A stretch of 7,288 bases of DNA from DATKMP01 sp035541775 (GCA_035541775.1 DATKMP010000087.1:1-7288); one strand, 5' to 3'; counted from the first letter of the stretch, positions 1-6,187 are shown. The notes: generated from the sequence alone by a model not told the origin. Made by a program: numbers and translations.

Positions 1-940
1 TCAAGGTACGCATCCTATCATCGAGCGGCTGCTGGAATTCCGGCAGCTCACAAAATTAAAATCGACGTACGTCGATGCATTGCCGAAGCTTGTGCATCCG
101 CGAACCGGACGGGTGCACACATCGTTCAATCAAACGGTCGCCATCACCGGACGGCTTTCGAGCAGCAATCCGAATTTGCAAAACATTCCGATACGAACAG
201 ATATCGGGCGTTCGATTCGCAAGGCATTCATTCCCGGCGGGAACGATGCCCTGATTCTTTCCGCAGACTATTCTCAAATTGAATTGCGCGTTATGGCGCA
301 CGTTGCGAGCGACGACGGATTGATTGAAGCATTTCAAAAGAAAGAAGATATTCACGCCACCACAGCCGCAAAAGTGTTCGGCGTCTCAGCATCGGATATT
401 ACGCGCGATATGCGCCGCAAAGCAAAAGAAGTGAACTTCGGAATTATGTACGGCATCGGCCCATTCGGGCTTGCCCATCGACTTGATATCAGCCAAACAG
501 AAGCAAAAGAAATTATTGCAAGGTACTTTGAACGGTTCCCCAAAGTCCAGCAATACATTCATGATACGATCGCAAAAGCACGAACAGACGGTTACGTCAG
601 CACTCTACTCGGGCGGCGGCGATACATGCCCGACATCAAAAGCAAAAATCAAACGGTGCGGCAAAATGCTGAACGGCAAGCAATCAATATGCCGATTCAA
701 GGAACTGCCGCAGATATGATCAAACTTGCTATGGTGCATATCGACGCCGCATTGCAAAAGAAGAAATTACAAAGTACGATGCTGATTCAAGTCCATGATG
801 AATTGGTGTTTGAAATTCCTGCGGGCGAAGAAGCTCTGATGCGTACGTTGGTGCATGAAACAATGTGCAACGCACTGCCCCTTGCCGTTCCGATAGAAAT
901 CGAAATCGGAACAGGCAAGAATTGGTTAGAGGCACATTAA
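1..940 (+). CDS. polA: DNA polymerase I, C-terminal polymerase domain (5' truncated)
   Basis: Family A DNA polymerase, which fills gaps in DNA repair and replaces Okazaki-fragment primers. Only the last 312 codons are present; the frame is open from base 2 and the start lies off the window. All three polymerase motifs are intact. Motif A, DYSQIELR, is at 266-289 and holds the first catalytic Asp. Motif B (O helix), RRKAKEVNFGIMYG, is at 413-454 with the Arg, Lys, Phe and Tyr positions kept; Phe at the 762-equivalent site fits the usual discrimination against dideoxynucleotides. Motif C, VHDE, is at 791-802 with the second catalytic Asp. The TGRLSSSNPNLQNIP segment before motif A is also typical. 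A TTG at base 80 is not the start, because the upstream in-frame residues (HPIIERLLEFRQLTKLKSTY) are conserved polA sequence. The 5' nuclease and any 3'-5' exonuclease domain cannot be judged. The gene converges on the - strand gene ending at 948, seven bases away. Confidence 0.98.
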   Translation, partial: QGTHPIIERLLEFRQLTKLKSTYVDALPKLVHPRTGRVHTSFNQTVAITGRLSSSNPNLQNIPIRTDIGRSIRKAFIPGGNDALILSADYSQIELRVMAHVASDDGLIEAFQKKEDIHATTAAKVFGVSASDITRDMRRKAKEVNFGIMYGIGPFGLAHRLDISQTEAKEIIARYFERFPKVQQYIHDTIAKARTDGYVSTLLGRRRYMPDIKSKNQTVRQNAERQAINMPIQGTAADMIKLAMVHIDAALQKKKLQSTMLIQVHDELVFEIPAGEEALMRTLVHETMCNALPLAVPIEIEIGTGKNWLEAH

Positions 941-947
941 GCTTATA

Positions 948-1463
948 TTAACGGCGCCTATGCAACAGCAACGAAATGCCCCAGAGCACTAACAGTACCG
1001 GCCAGTAGACGCGAATGTAATGCTGCGCATCGTACCAGTCGATATAATCCCACCACCATAAAAAATAGAGAACACCGTAGCCGATAAAAAATAGCGCCGG
1101 CACCAGTACACCGAAACGACGCGGTTCGAAAATAAATTGCATAACGAAGGAAAGTCCAAGAGCGATCGACAACACCGCAATCCAATCCCACTGGCCGTAC
1201 TGCAACCATTGAAAGCGATGAACAATTTCTGCAACACTGACAAAGAAAACGAGGCTTCCCCAAAAAACTACTCCGCGCCGTTTATACACAAATGCCTGAA
1301 CGACGGAAAAGATTCCTACACAGGCAAGTGCAATCCACATGATGATATGCCCGTTGTACGGAATAAGATTAAAACGATGAAGCAATAATCCGCCGCCGAC
1401 CAAAATCAAAAATATTCCGAATGCCGAAATTCCTTTTGAACGAGATCGAAGTGTATCATTCAT
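948..1463 (-). CDS. Six-helix membrane protein with LiaI/LiaF-like N-terminal segment
   Basis: Predicted inner-membrane protein of 171 residues with no soluble domain. Hydrophobic segments lie at about residues 11-29, 40-59, 65-83, 94-111, 117-137 and 149-167, with short basic connectors (KRR at 61-63, EPRR at 113-116, and a C-terminal HRRR). The first segment, GIFLILVGGGLLLHRFNLIP, matches the pattern of LiaI/LiaF-like membrane regions (DUF5668 type), and a similar segment occurs in the middle of the upstream PspC protein. Aromatic residues, especially Trp, are unusually dense near the C-terminus (WWWDYIDWYD). Its ATG overlaps the TGA of the upstream PspC gene in an ATGA junction, so the two are probably translationally coupled and act together at the membrane. 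A role in envelope stress sensing is inferred only from this partner and from the family resemblance; no catalytic motif is visible. Confidence 0.85.
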   Translation of the reverse strand: MNDTLRSRSKGISAFGIFLILVGGGLLLHRFNLIPYNGHIIMWIALACVGIFSVVQAFVYKRRGVVFWGSLVFFVSVAEIVHRFQWLQYGQWDWIAVLSIALGLSFVMQFIFEPRRFGVLVPALFFIGYGVLYFLWWWDYIDWYDAQHYIRVYWPVLLVLWGISLLLHRRR

Positions 1464-2200
1464 CGGTCACCTCGCTGTTTTCCTGTTTGTAAATCATCTT
1501 CCGGCAAAATAAGATACAACAATGCGTAGAGAATAAATCCTACGCCGCCGGATAACACCGTAAAGATGATATAGGCAACGCGAACAATCGTAACATCCAA
1601 ACCAAAGTATTCTGCCAGTCCGCTGCATACGCCGAGAAATTTTTTGTTCGTTGCTGAACGATGAAGTTTTCGCGGCTGAGGAGTTGGTTCCTCTGCCGAA
1701 GCAAACGGCGGTTCCGGCGTTGACGATTCTACCGTACCTGCCGGCGAGGCAGTATCGTCTTTCATTTCAGCAGGTGGTACGGTGGGAGGGATCGTTTGTC
1801 CATGCCGCGTCAGAAAAAAAATTCCCGCAAGTATCAAAATACCGGGGAAAAAGAATTCCCATCCCCAACACCACCAGTGACCAAACGAAATTAAATCGAG
1901 ATTATCCAACAAGATCACAATACCGACAGCGATAAAGATCATGCCAAAGATGCCTGCCGCTGAAAAATCTCGATGCGATTCTTCCGTAACATTTTTGTCT
2001 GGGGTATGCTGCTCGCGAGGAATGACAAAGTATAACACAGCATATAAAAAAAGGCCCGAGCCGCCAAGCAGTGTCAGCAGAATCCACACAAGCCGTACAA
2101 TGGTCGGATCGACGTCCATGTAATTTCCCAAACCGCCGCAAATTCCTGCGAACACGCGGTTAGAATTACTTCTGAAAAGTTTTCGTTGTTGTGTCGTCAT
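1460..2200 (-). CDS. Double PspC-domain membrane protein with central LiaI/LiaF-like region
   Basis: Protein of 246 residues with two PspC domains. PspC-1 spans about residues 7-62 (KLFRSNSNRVFAGICGGLG, then a membrane helix at 34-60). PspC-2 spans about 177-233 (KLHRSATNKKFLGVCSGLA, helix at 205-231). Between them lie two hydrophobic segments (about 81-106 and 110-130) of LiaI/LiaF (DUF5668) type, and a Pro/Glu/Ser-rich linker at 135-176. PspC proteins are known from the phage-shock response, where PspC is a membrane partner that senses envelope damage; that this protein does the same is inference. The ATG is preceded by a strong GGAGG at 2209-2213 with eight-base spacing. The stop overlaps the next gene's start (ATGA). 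It follows the frr terminator, so it probably has its own promoter. No psp or lia transcription regulator is visible in the window. Confidence 0.93.
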   Translation of the reverse strand: MTTQQRKLFRSNSNRVFAGICGGLGNYMDVDPTIVRLVWILLTLLGGSGLFLYAVLYFVIPREQHTPDKNVTEESHRDFSAAGIFGMIFIAVGIVILLDNLDLISFGHWWCWGWEFFFPGILILAGIFFLTRHGQTIPPTVPPAEMKDDTASPAGTVESSTPEPPFASAEEPTPQPRKLHRSATNKKFLGVCSGLAEYFGLDVTIVRVAYIIFTVLSGGVGFILYALLYLILPEDDLQTGKQRGDR

Positions 2201-2232
2201 CGTTCATTCCTCCACAGTTAATCTTTTCTTTC

Positions 2233-2261
2233 ATTACGTGCGAGCGATGTGAAGGTTACAA
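2233..2261 (-). promoter_or_regulatory. Candidate promoter of the PspC operon
   Basis: On the - strand TTGTAA (2261-2256) and CGTAAT (2238-2233) are separated by 17 bases, each matching four of six sigma-70 consensus positions. The first bases of the -35 box come from the end of the frr terminator's T-run. It would give a leader of about 25-30 bases including the GGAGG. The match is modest, but a promoter is expected here because a strong terminator lies directly upstream. Confidence 0.3.
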
Positions 2262-2291
2262 AAAAATCCCGACAAAGCCGGGATTTTTTTT
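2259..2291 (-). terminator. Intrinsic terminator after frr
   Basis: A perfect 11-bp inverted repeat (2261-2271 with 2279-2289; core ATCCCG/CGGGAT) has a 7-base loop. On the - strand it is followed by a run of seven T (2266-2260). It lies 25 bases past the frr stop and ends the rpsB-tsf-pyrH-frr transcript. T-runs on both sides would let it act bidirectionally, although no + strand gene enters it directly. Confidence 0.93.
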
Positions 2292-2316
2292 AAACGACGG
2301 AAGCCGAAAGAATTCC

Positions 2317-2880
2317 TTATACTTCCATAATTTCTTTTTCTTTGTTCGTCAACAGCGCATCAATGTCTTTCGTGTATTTATCGGTAAGTTTTTGCGCATC
2401 TTGTTCGCCGCGTTTGCGTTCATCTTCCGGCATGTGTTCGGCTTTTTCTGCTTTTTTCAGATGCTCGATAGCATCGCGCCTGATATTTCGTACCGCAATC
2501 TTTCCATCTTCGCCAAATTTTTTCACGAGCTTCACAAGTTCATGGCGCCGTTCTTCATTCAGCGGCGGAATGGGAACACGCACGAGCGTCCCATCGCTCA
2601 TCGGATTCAAGCCAAGATTTGCCTGCAAAATTGCTTTTTCGATTGCAGGGATTAAACTTTTTTCCCACGGCTGAATTGCAATAGAATGAACATCCGGCGT
2701 GCTGACGCTTGCCATTTGATGCAAGGCGGTCGGTGTTCCGTAATAATCGACTTTGACGGAATCCAACAATGCCGTTGTCGCTTTCCCCGTCCGAATTTTG
2801 GAAAGCTCCTCGCGTACCACATCGATTGCTTTCTTCATTTTATCTTCTGCATGCTTGAGTATATCTTTTGATGTTTCCAT
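2317..2880 (-). CDS. frr: Ribosome recycling factor
   Basis: RRF works with EF-G in the cytoplasm to split post-termination ribosomes so the subunits can be reused. The product is 187 residues, close to the usual 185. Family hallmarks are visible: ELSKIRTGKATTALLD at 26-40 (start of the long-helix/hinge region), VDYYGTPTALHQMASVS at 44-60, LGLNPMSDGTLVRVPIPPL at 89-107, and AVRNIRRDA at 129-137 carrying the conserved Arg of the domain I tip. I chose the ATG at 2880 over one two codons upstream (2886), because the only Shine-Dalgarno-like GGA (2887-2889) would touch the upstream ATG but lies six bases from this one; the site is weak either way. The gene starts 35 bases after the pyrH stop, with no terminator between, so the two are very likely cotranscribed. 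It is followed by a strong terminator. Confidence 0.98.
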   Translation of the reverse strand: METSKDILKHAEDKMKKAIDVVREELSKIRTGKATTALLDSVKVDYYGTPTALHQMASVSTPDVHSIAIQPWEKSLIPAIEKAILQANLGLNPMSDGTLVRVPIPPLNEERRHELVKLVKKFGEDGKIAVRNIRRDAIEHLKKAEKAEHMPEDERKRGEQDAQKLTDKYTKDIDALLTNKEKEIMEV

Positions 2881-2915
2881 GATCATTCCATCAATAAGTG
2901 AGCGATAGATGGTTA

Positions 2916-3650
2916 TTACGATTTTTTTTCTGAAAGTTCAAATATCCGCGAACCGACTGGTTCGCCCATCACGACACGTTTCAGATTTCCCTGTTTATTC
3001 ATGTTAAAAATAACCAACGGCAGGTTATTTTCTTTTGACAACGTAATCGCCGTCAAATCCATTACGCGTAAATCTTTTTTCAACACGTCGGCATAGGAAA
3101 TTTCCGGAAAATGCACCGCACCGGAATTTTTTTCCGGATCGCTGTCGTAGACACCGTCAACACGTGTTCCTTTCATAATGACATCGGCGCCGATTTCGAT
3201 GGCACGAAGCACTGCTGCGGTATCGGTCGTAAAATACGGATTGCCGGTTCCTGCGGCAAAGATGACCACGCGGCCTTTTTCCAAATGCCGTATCGCACGG
3301 CGGCGGATAAATGGCTCGGCAATGCGCGCCATATCGATAGCCGTCAGACAGCGCGTTTTCAATCCTTTGCGCTCAAGCGCACTTTGCAACGCCAACGCAT
3401 TGATAACGGTTGCAAGCATTCCCATGTGATCGCCCGTCACTTTATCGACGCCATCGGAAGAATCTTCGACACCGCGATAAATATTTCCCCCGCCGATAAC
3501 GATGCCGACTTGAACGTTCAAGTCGATGACCGCACGTACTTCTTCAGCATACTTATTCAAAATATTTTGATCGATTCCATACTCACGGTCACCCATCAAC
3601 GATTCGCCGCTGAGTTTTAACAGAATGCGCGTATAACGTGTCTGGCTCAT
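2916..3650 (-). CDS. pyrH: UMP kinase
   Basis: Bacterial hexameric UMP kinase (amino-acid kinase fold) converts UMP and ATP to UDP and ADP, the committed step toward UTP and CTP. From the ATG at 3650 the product is 244 residues, normal for the family. Visible motifs are LLKLSGESLMG (10-20, phosphate binding), GIVIGGGNIYRG (49-60), DHMGMLATVINALAL (74-88, UMP and subunit contacts), AAGTGNPYFTTDTAA (132-146, nucleotide binding) and DGVYDSDP (165-172, nucleobase site). A GTG at 3662 also opens the frame, but it falls beside the upstream terminator's T-run, while the ATG at 3650 has GGGAG (3656-3660) five bases upstream. Tandem stops (TAATAA) end the gene. Its place between tsf and frr is the classical one. 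Expression depends on read-through of, or a promoter overlapping, the terminator just upstream. Confidence 0.98.
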   Translation of the reverse strand: MSQTRYTRILLKLSGESLMGDREYGIDQNILNKYAEEVRAVIDLNVQVGIVIGGGNIYRGVEDSSDGVDKVTGDHMGMLATVINALALQSALERKGLKTRCLTAIDMARIAEPFIRRRAIRHLEKGRVVIFAAGTGNPYFTTDTAAVLRAIEIGADVIMKGTRVDGVYDSDPEKNSGAVHFPEISYADVLKKDLRVMDLTAITLSKENNLPLVIFNMNKQGNLKRVVMGEPVGSRIFELSEKKS

Positions 3651-3655
3651 AGATG

Positions 3656-3660
3656 CTCCC
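3656..3660 (-). promoter_or_regulatory. pyrH Shine-Dalgarno site
   Basis: GGGAG on the - strand, five bases before the ATG at 3650. It decides the start: the upstream in-frame GTG at 3662 has only the terminator T-run in front of it. The site begins two bases after the T-run ends. Confidence 0.8.
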
Positions 3661-3662
3661 AC

Positions 3663-3690
3663 AAAAAAAATCCCGAAGGGCTTCGGGATT
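3663..3690 (-). terminator. Intra-operon intrinsic terminator between tsf and pyrH
   Basis: A perfect 10-base inverted repeat (AATCCCGAAG at 3669-3678 with CTTCGGGATT at 3681-3690) is followed on the - strand by eight T (3670-3663). The centre opens to a practical loop of about four to six bases. It begins seven bases after the tsf stop and its T-run ends just before the pyrH Shine-Dalgarno. It should reduce transcription from rpsB-tsf into pyrH-frr, matching the much higher demand for the ribosomal products. Confidence 0.88.
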
Positions 3691-3717
3691 ATGATTTTTA
3701 GTTTGCTGTATCACCAA
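3688..3717 (-). promoter_or_regulatory. Possible pyrH promoter overlapping the terminator
   Basis: On the - strand TTGGTG (3717-3712), an 18-base spacer, then CATAAT (3693-3688, five of six -10 consensus matches). The -10 overlaps the base of the terminator hairpin, so a transcript starting about seven bases further (near 3681) would begin inside the hairpin and lack its first arm. The -35 matches only TTG and lies inside the tsf coding end, so this is a tentative call. Confidence 0.3.
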
Positions 3718-4303
3718 GCTGGTATCGAACGAACCGGCGAACGAATAATTTTTCTCCGACCTTCGCGGTTTCTTCATCGATCAAATCTTTGATCGTCTTG
3801 CCGGAATCTTTAATAAAACTTTGTTCCAGCAGTACCACTTCTTGATAAAATTTATCCAGCCGCCCTTGTGCAATTTTTTCGGCAATCGGTTCCGGTTTGC
3901 CTTCATTCATTGCTGCGGTTTTATAAATTTCCAATTCTTTATCGATGACTTTCTTTTCGATTTGCTCGCGCGAAATATATTGCGGCGACATTGCGGCAAT
4001 TTGCATCGCAATGTCATGCGCCAATTGTTTGAAGCCCGGCGTCTTCGCAACAAAATCCGTTTCGCAATTCAACTCCACCATAGTGCCGATACGTCCGCCG
4101 GCATGAATGTATGCTTCCACCACGCCTTGGTTCGCTTCTTTATCTGCGCGCTTTGCTGCTACAGCCGCGCCTTTTTTCCGGAGGTATTCAATGGCTGCTT
4201 CCATATCGCCGTTGGTTTCGCTCAACGCGCGTTTACAATCCATCATTCCTGCGCCGGTTTTATCGCGCAGTTTTTTTACTATCTCACTGCTAATTTCTGC
4301 CAT
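3698..4303 (-). CDS. tsf: Elongation factor Ts, short form
   Basis: EF-Ts is the cytoplasmic guanine-nucleotide exchange factor that recycles EF-Tu from its GDP to its GTP form. From the ATG at 4303 the product is 201 residues. The N-terminal UBA-like domain is at about 1-50 (EIVKKLRDKTGAGMMDCKRAL). The exchange motif CETDFVAKTPGF is at 80-91, with the TDFVA that contacts EF-Tu. The C-terminal module carries LLEQSFIKDSGKTIKDLI (158-175) and VRRFVRYQLG (188-197). It is clearly shorter than the 283-residue E. coli protein and resembles the compact Thermus-type form, with only one core subdomain. The frame is open 41 codons further upstream, but those residues are rpsB sequence read in another frame and are not conserved. 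The start lies one base after the rpsB stop, and its AAGGA (4314-4318) lies inside the rpsB tail, so translation is tightly coupled to rpsB. Confidence 0.97.
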   Translation of the reverse strand: MAEISSEIVKKLRDKTGAGMMDCKRALSETNGDMEAAIEYLRKKGAAVAAKRADKEANQGVVEAYIHAGGRIGTMVELNCETDFVAKTPGFKQLAHDIAMQIAAMSPQYISREQIEKKVIDKELEIYKTAAMNEGKPEPIAEKIAQGRLDKFYQEVVLLEQSFIKDSGKTIKDLIDEETAKVGEKLFVRRFVRYQLGDTAN

Positions 4304-4304
4304 A

Positions 4305-5075
4305 TTACTCTTTTCCTTTTTGTTGCTTTTTCTCTGCCGCTTTTGCTTCTTCTTCGGCCGCGGCTTCAGCTTCTGCTTGCTGCTTTGCACTTGCACGAAG
4401 ACCGCCTTCCAATACCGCATCGGCAATGGCTTTGGTGATGATCTGAACGGATTTCAGCGCATCATCGTTTGCGGGAATGGGAAAATCGATCGGATCGGGA
4501 TCGGTGTTCGTATCGACAATGGCAATCACCGGAACGCCGAGGCGTTTCGCTTCTTTGACAGCAATCGCTTCTTTTTTAATATCGACCACAAAAACAAAAC
4601 CCGGCATGCGCGACATTTCGACGATGCCTGACAACACTTCCTGAAGTTTGTCGCGTTCACGCGTCAACCGCAGCCGTTCTTTTTTGGTGATGTTCTCAAA
4701 GGTTCCGTCCGTTTCCATTTTTTCGATGTTCGTCAAATGCTTGACGCTTTTACGAATGGTCGAAAAATTTGTCAGCATCCCGCCAAGCCAGCGTTCTGTA
4801 ACATAAAATGCATTGCACCGCACGGCTTCTTCACGAACGACGTCACGCGCCTGCACTTTGGTGCCGACGAACAACGGTTTCTTTCCTTCCGCAACAATAT
4901 TGGAAACAGCATTACATGCTGCTTCCAACAATTCTTGTGTTTTTTTAAGATCGAGAATGTGAATCCCATTTCGTTCCATAAAAATATAGGGACGCATTTT
5001 GGGATTCCAACGGCGGGTCAGGTGCCCGAAATGGGTACCGGCTTGGAGCAGTGCTTCGAGTTCTACGCGAGGCAT
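4305..5075 (-). CDS. rpsB: 30S ribosomal protein S2
   Basis: S2 binds the head/body junction of the 30S subunit and is needed for S1 to associate. The product is 256 residues, with the body typical of the family: ALLQAGTHFGHLTRRWNPKM at 8-27, KPLFVGTKVQARDVVREEA at 66-84, VTERWLGGMLTNFSTIRKS at 92-110 and MPGFVFVVDIKKEAIAVKEA at 157-176, then DTNTDPDPIDFPIPANDDA at 188-206. A low-complexity Ala/Glu/Lys/Gln tail follows from about residue 228, a variable region in S2 proteins. The ATG at 5075 has AAAGGA at 5084-5089, eight bases upstream. It is the first gene of the rpsB-tsf pair and is preceded by about 160 bases of leader with a purine-rich stretch and a candidate stem-loop, where S2 feedback control could act (inference from E. 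coli, where S2 represses rpsB-tsf). Confidence 0.98.
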   Translation of the reverse strand: MPRVELEALLQAGTHFGHLTRRWNPKMRPYIFMERNGIHILDLKKTQELLEAACNAVSNIVAEGKKPLFVGTKVQARDVVREEAVRCNAFYVTERWLGGMLTNFSTIRKSVKHLTNIEKMETDGTFENITKKERLRLTRERDKLQEVLSGIVEMSRMPGFVFVVDIKKEAIAVKEAKRLGVPVIAIVDTNTDPDPIDFPIPANDDALKSVQIITKAIADAVLEGGLRASAKQQAEAEAAAEEEAKAAEKKQQKGKE

Positions 5076-5120
5076 ACGAGTTATCCTTTCAGTTTATTCT
5101 TCTATTCTCTTCACCTTCTT

Positions 5121-5167
5121 CCGGAATCCCGTTACAGATTTATTTTACCGCAACAGGACACTGCCGG
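5121..5167 (-). ncRNA. Candidate structured leader of rpsB
   Basis: On the - strand RNA an 8-bp helix forms between CCUGUUGC (5157-5150) and GUAACGGG (5135-5128), around a 14-base A/U-rich loop. Two of its pairs are U-G and G-U wobbles that would be mismatches on the + strand. An outer CCGG/CCGG helix (5167-5164 with 5124-5121) closes an asymmetric internal loop. The rest of the gap holds a purine-rich stretch (about 5090-5120 on the - strand) leading to the Shine-Dalgarno. I see no convincing -35/-10 pair in the gap. The structure could serve S2 feedback or could be chance. Confidence 0.35.
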
Positions 5168-5234
5168 TCGAATCAGAGAATATGAGTGATGATGTAAATT
5201 GTTTATTCCCAAAATATCGTTCTCAGGAATAAAC

Positions 5235-5257
5235 ACCGCCGCAATTTCTGCGGCGGT
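5235..5257 (-). terminator. Hairpin after rpsI, probable weak terminator
   Basis: A perfect 9-bp GC-rich inverted repeat (ACCGCCGCA at 5235-5243, TGCGGCGGT at 5249-5257) has a 5-base loop, 16 bases after the rpsI stop. On the - strand it is followed by TGTTTATT, a poor U-tract, so termination may be partial, or the hairpin may protect a 3' end. It separates rplM-rpsI from rpsB-tsf. Confidence 0.55.
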
Positions 5258-5273
5258 TGTGAACAATATTCGA

Positions 5274-5660
5274 TTAACGTTTCGAGAATTGGAACCGTTT
5301 ACGGGCTTTCTTCTGTCCGTATTTTTTCCGTTCCACCATACGCGGGTCGCGCGTCATGAGATTTGCATTGCGCAAAGGGCTGCGCAGATCTTCATCCAGC
5401 GCTACCAACGAGCGTGCAATGCCTAATCTGACGGCACCAGCTTGACCGGCCGGCCCGCCGCCTTCCACACGGATGTGCGCATCATAGCGGCCAAGGGTTT
5501 CGGTCACTTGAAACGGGCGTAAAATTGCTTCCCGGTATAACGGCAACGGAAAGTAATTTTCGAATTCGCGGGCGTTGATAAAAATTTTTCCGGATCCTTC
5601 GACGAGCTTTACACGAGCCACGGCAGTTTTCCGGCGTCCAACAGTAATAGGTCGTTGCAT
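5274..5660 (-). CDS. rpsI: 30S ribosomal protein S9
   Basis: S9 is a 30S head protein whose C-terminal tail reaches the P-site tRNA. The product is 128 residues, full length for the family. It opens with VGRRKTAVARVKLVEGSGKI (7-26) and carries the S9 signature GGGPAGQAGAVRLGIARSL at 67-85. It ends with the basic tail KKYGQKKARKRFQFSKR, including the final Lys-Arg that contacts tRNA. The ATG at 5660 lies 17 bases after the rplM stop. A GAGGA site (5672-5676) is 11 bases upstream, slightly distant but the only candidate. rplM and rpsI form the usual two-gene operon, whose products join different subunits, and they end at the hairpin at 5235-5257. Confidence 0.98.
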   Translation of the reverse strand: MQRPITVGRRKTAVARVKLVEGSGKIFINAREFENYFPLPLYREAILRPFQVTETLGRYDAHIRVEGGGPAGQAGAVRLGIARSLVALDEDLRSPLRNANLMTRDPRMVERKKYGQKKARKRFQFSKR

Positions 5661-5677
5661 GAACTATTCTTTCCTCA

Positions 5678-6118
5678 TTAAAACGAAAATGGTTCTGGCT
5701 GTTGCGCAGCATGCGGATGTTCTGCGCCGCTGTACACTTTTAATTTTTTAAACATCTGCCGCCCTAAACGATTATGCGGCAGCATGCCACGCACGGCATG
5801 TTCAAGAACATCTTCCGGCTTGGTTTTGATAACATCTTTAAATTTTTCAAATCGTGCACCACCCGGATAGCCGGTATTATGATACAGTTCTTTTAACTCA
5901 GGACGTTTTCCGGTCATTTCAACTTTTTCACAGTTGATGATCACCACGAAATCGCCAAGATCGAAGTTCGGCGTGAACACCGGTTTATGTTTGCCGCGCA
6001 AGAGCTTTGCCGCTTGCGACGCAATTCGTCCGAGTGTTTTTCCTTTGGCATCGAGAAGATACCATTTCTGTTCAACTTCCGACGGTTTGAAGAACCGTGT
6101 TTTCGGTGTCGTTTCCAC
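5678..6118 (-). CDS. rplM: 50S ribosomal protein L13
   Basis: L13 is an early-assembly 50S protein that binds 23S rRNA. The product is 146 residues, close to the usual 142-150. Family features: WYLLDAKGKTLGRIASQAAK at 19-38, RGKHKPVFTPNFDLGDFVVI at 41-60 and the L13 signature MLPHNRLGRQMFKKLKVYSG at 112-131, followed by AEHPHAAQQP. The start is a GTG at 6118, supported by AGGAG at 6127-6131 eight bases upstream and by family length; the next in-frame ATG would remove the conserved domain. The gene lies 89 bases downstream of tRNA-Lys, with no terminator between. It may therefore be read from the secG-tRNA transcript as well as from its own promoter. Confidence 0.98.
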   Translation of the reverse strand: METTPKTRFFKPSEVEQKWYLLDAKGKTLGRIASQAAKLLRGKHKPVFTPNFDLGDFVVIINCEKVEMTGKRPELKELYHNTGYPGGARFEKFKDVIKTKPEDVLEHAVRGMLPHNRLGRQMFKKLKVYSGAEHPHAAQQPEPFSF

Positions 6119-6126
6119 TGATCAAT

Positions 6127-6131
6127 CTCCT
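6127..6131 (-). promoter_or_regulatory. rplM Shine-Dalgarno site
   Basis: AGGAG on the - strand, eight bases before the GTG at 6118. It is what supports a GTG start for L13. A TAGAAT hexamer at 6147-6142 resembles a -10 box but has no good -35 partner, so I do not call a promoter. Confidence 0.75.
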
Positions 6132-6161
6132 AACATCAATAATTCTACTCTACACTTTTTT

Positions 6162-6187
6162 CGCTGCACATTTTATTTTTTGCAGCG
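6162..6187 (-). repeat. Stem-loop between tRNA-Lys and rplM
   Basis: A perfect 7-bp inverted repeat (CGCTGCA/TGCAGCG) has a 12-base loop that reads AAAAATAAAATG on the - strand. It begins about 20 bases past the tRNA 3' end. There is no T-run after it on the - strand, so it is not an intrinsic terminator. An A/U-rich single strand beside a tRNA suggests an RNase processing point in a longer transcript, which is inference. Confidence 0.5.

Noticed and set aside
80..82. TTG at base 80 as the polA start
   Set aside because: The frame is open to base 2 and the upstream residues are conserved polymerase I sequence, so this is an internal codon of a truncated gene.
2191..2655. A 154-codon + strand open frame opposite frr
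   Set aside because: It runs through the frr terminator and then antisense to frr; its Phe-rich composition reflects the A-rich opposite strand.
3111..3620. A 169-codon + strand open frame opposite pyrH
   Set aside because: It is the shadow of a confident UMP kinase gene, with no recognisable domain and no supported ribosome-binding site.
4304..4426. A 41-residue N-terminal extension of EF-Ts
   Set aside because: It is the 3' part of rpsB read in another frame, Lys/Arg-rich by composition. The ATG at 4303 gives the conserved EF-Ts N-terminus.
3821..4631. Long + strand open frames (205 and 174 codons) opposite tsf and rpsB
   Set aside because: They are antisense to strongly conserved genes, show no family motif and have Cys/Phe/His-rich shadow composition.
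5168..5234. A sigma-70 promoter for rpsB
   Set aside because: TTTACA and several A/T-rich hexamers are present, but none pairs with a good partner at 16-18 bases, so I could not support a specific site.
5235..5257. GC-rich inverted repeat as a CRISPR repeat or mobile-element end
   Set aside because: It occurs once, has no spacer array, target duplication or transposase, and sits where an operon-end hairpin is expected.
6142..6175. A promoter for rplM using TAGAAT or TAAAAT as the -10 box
   Set aside because: Neither has a convincing -35 at the right distance, and TAGAAT would place the start almost on the Shine-Dalgarno.
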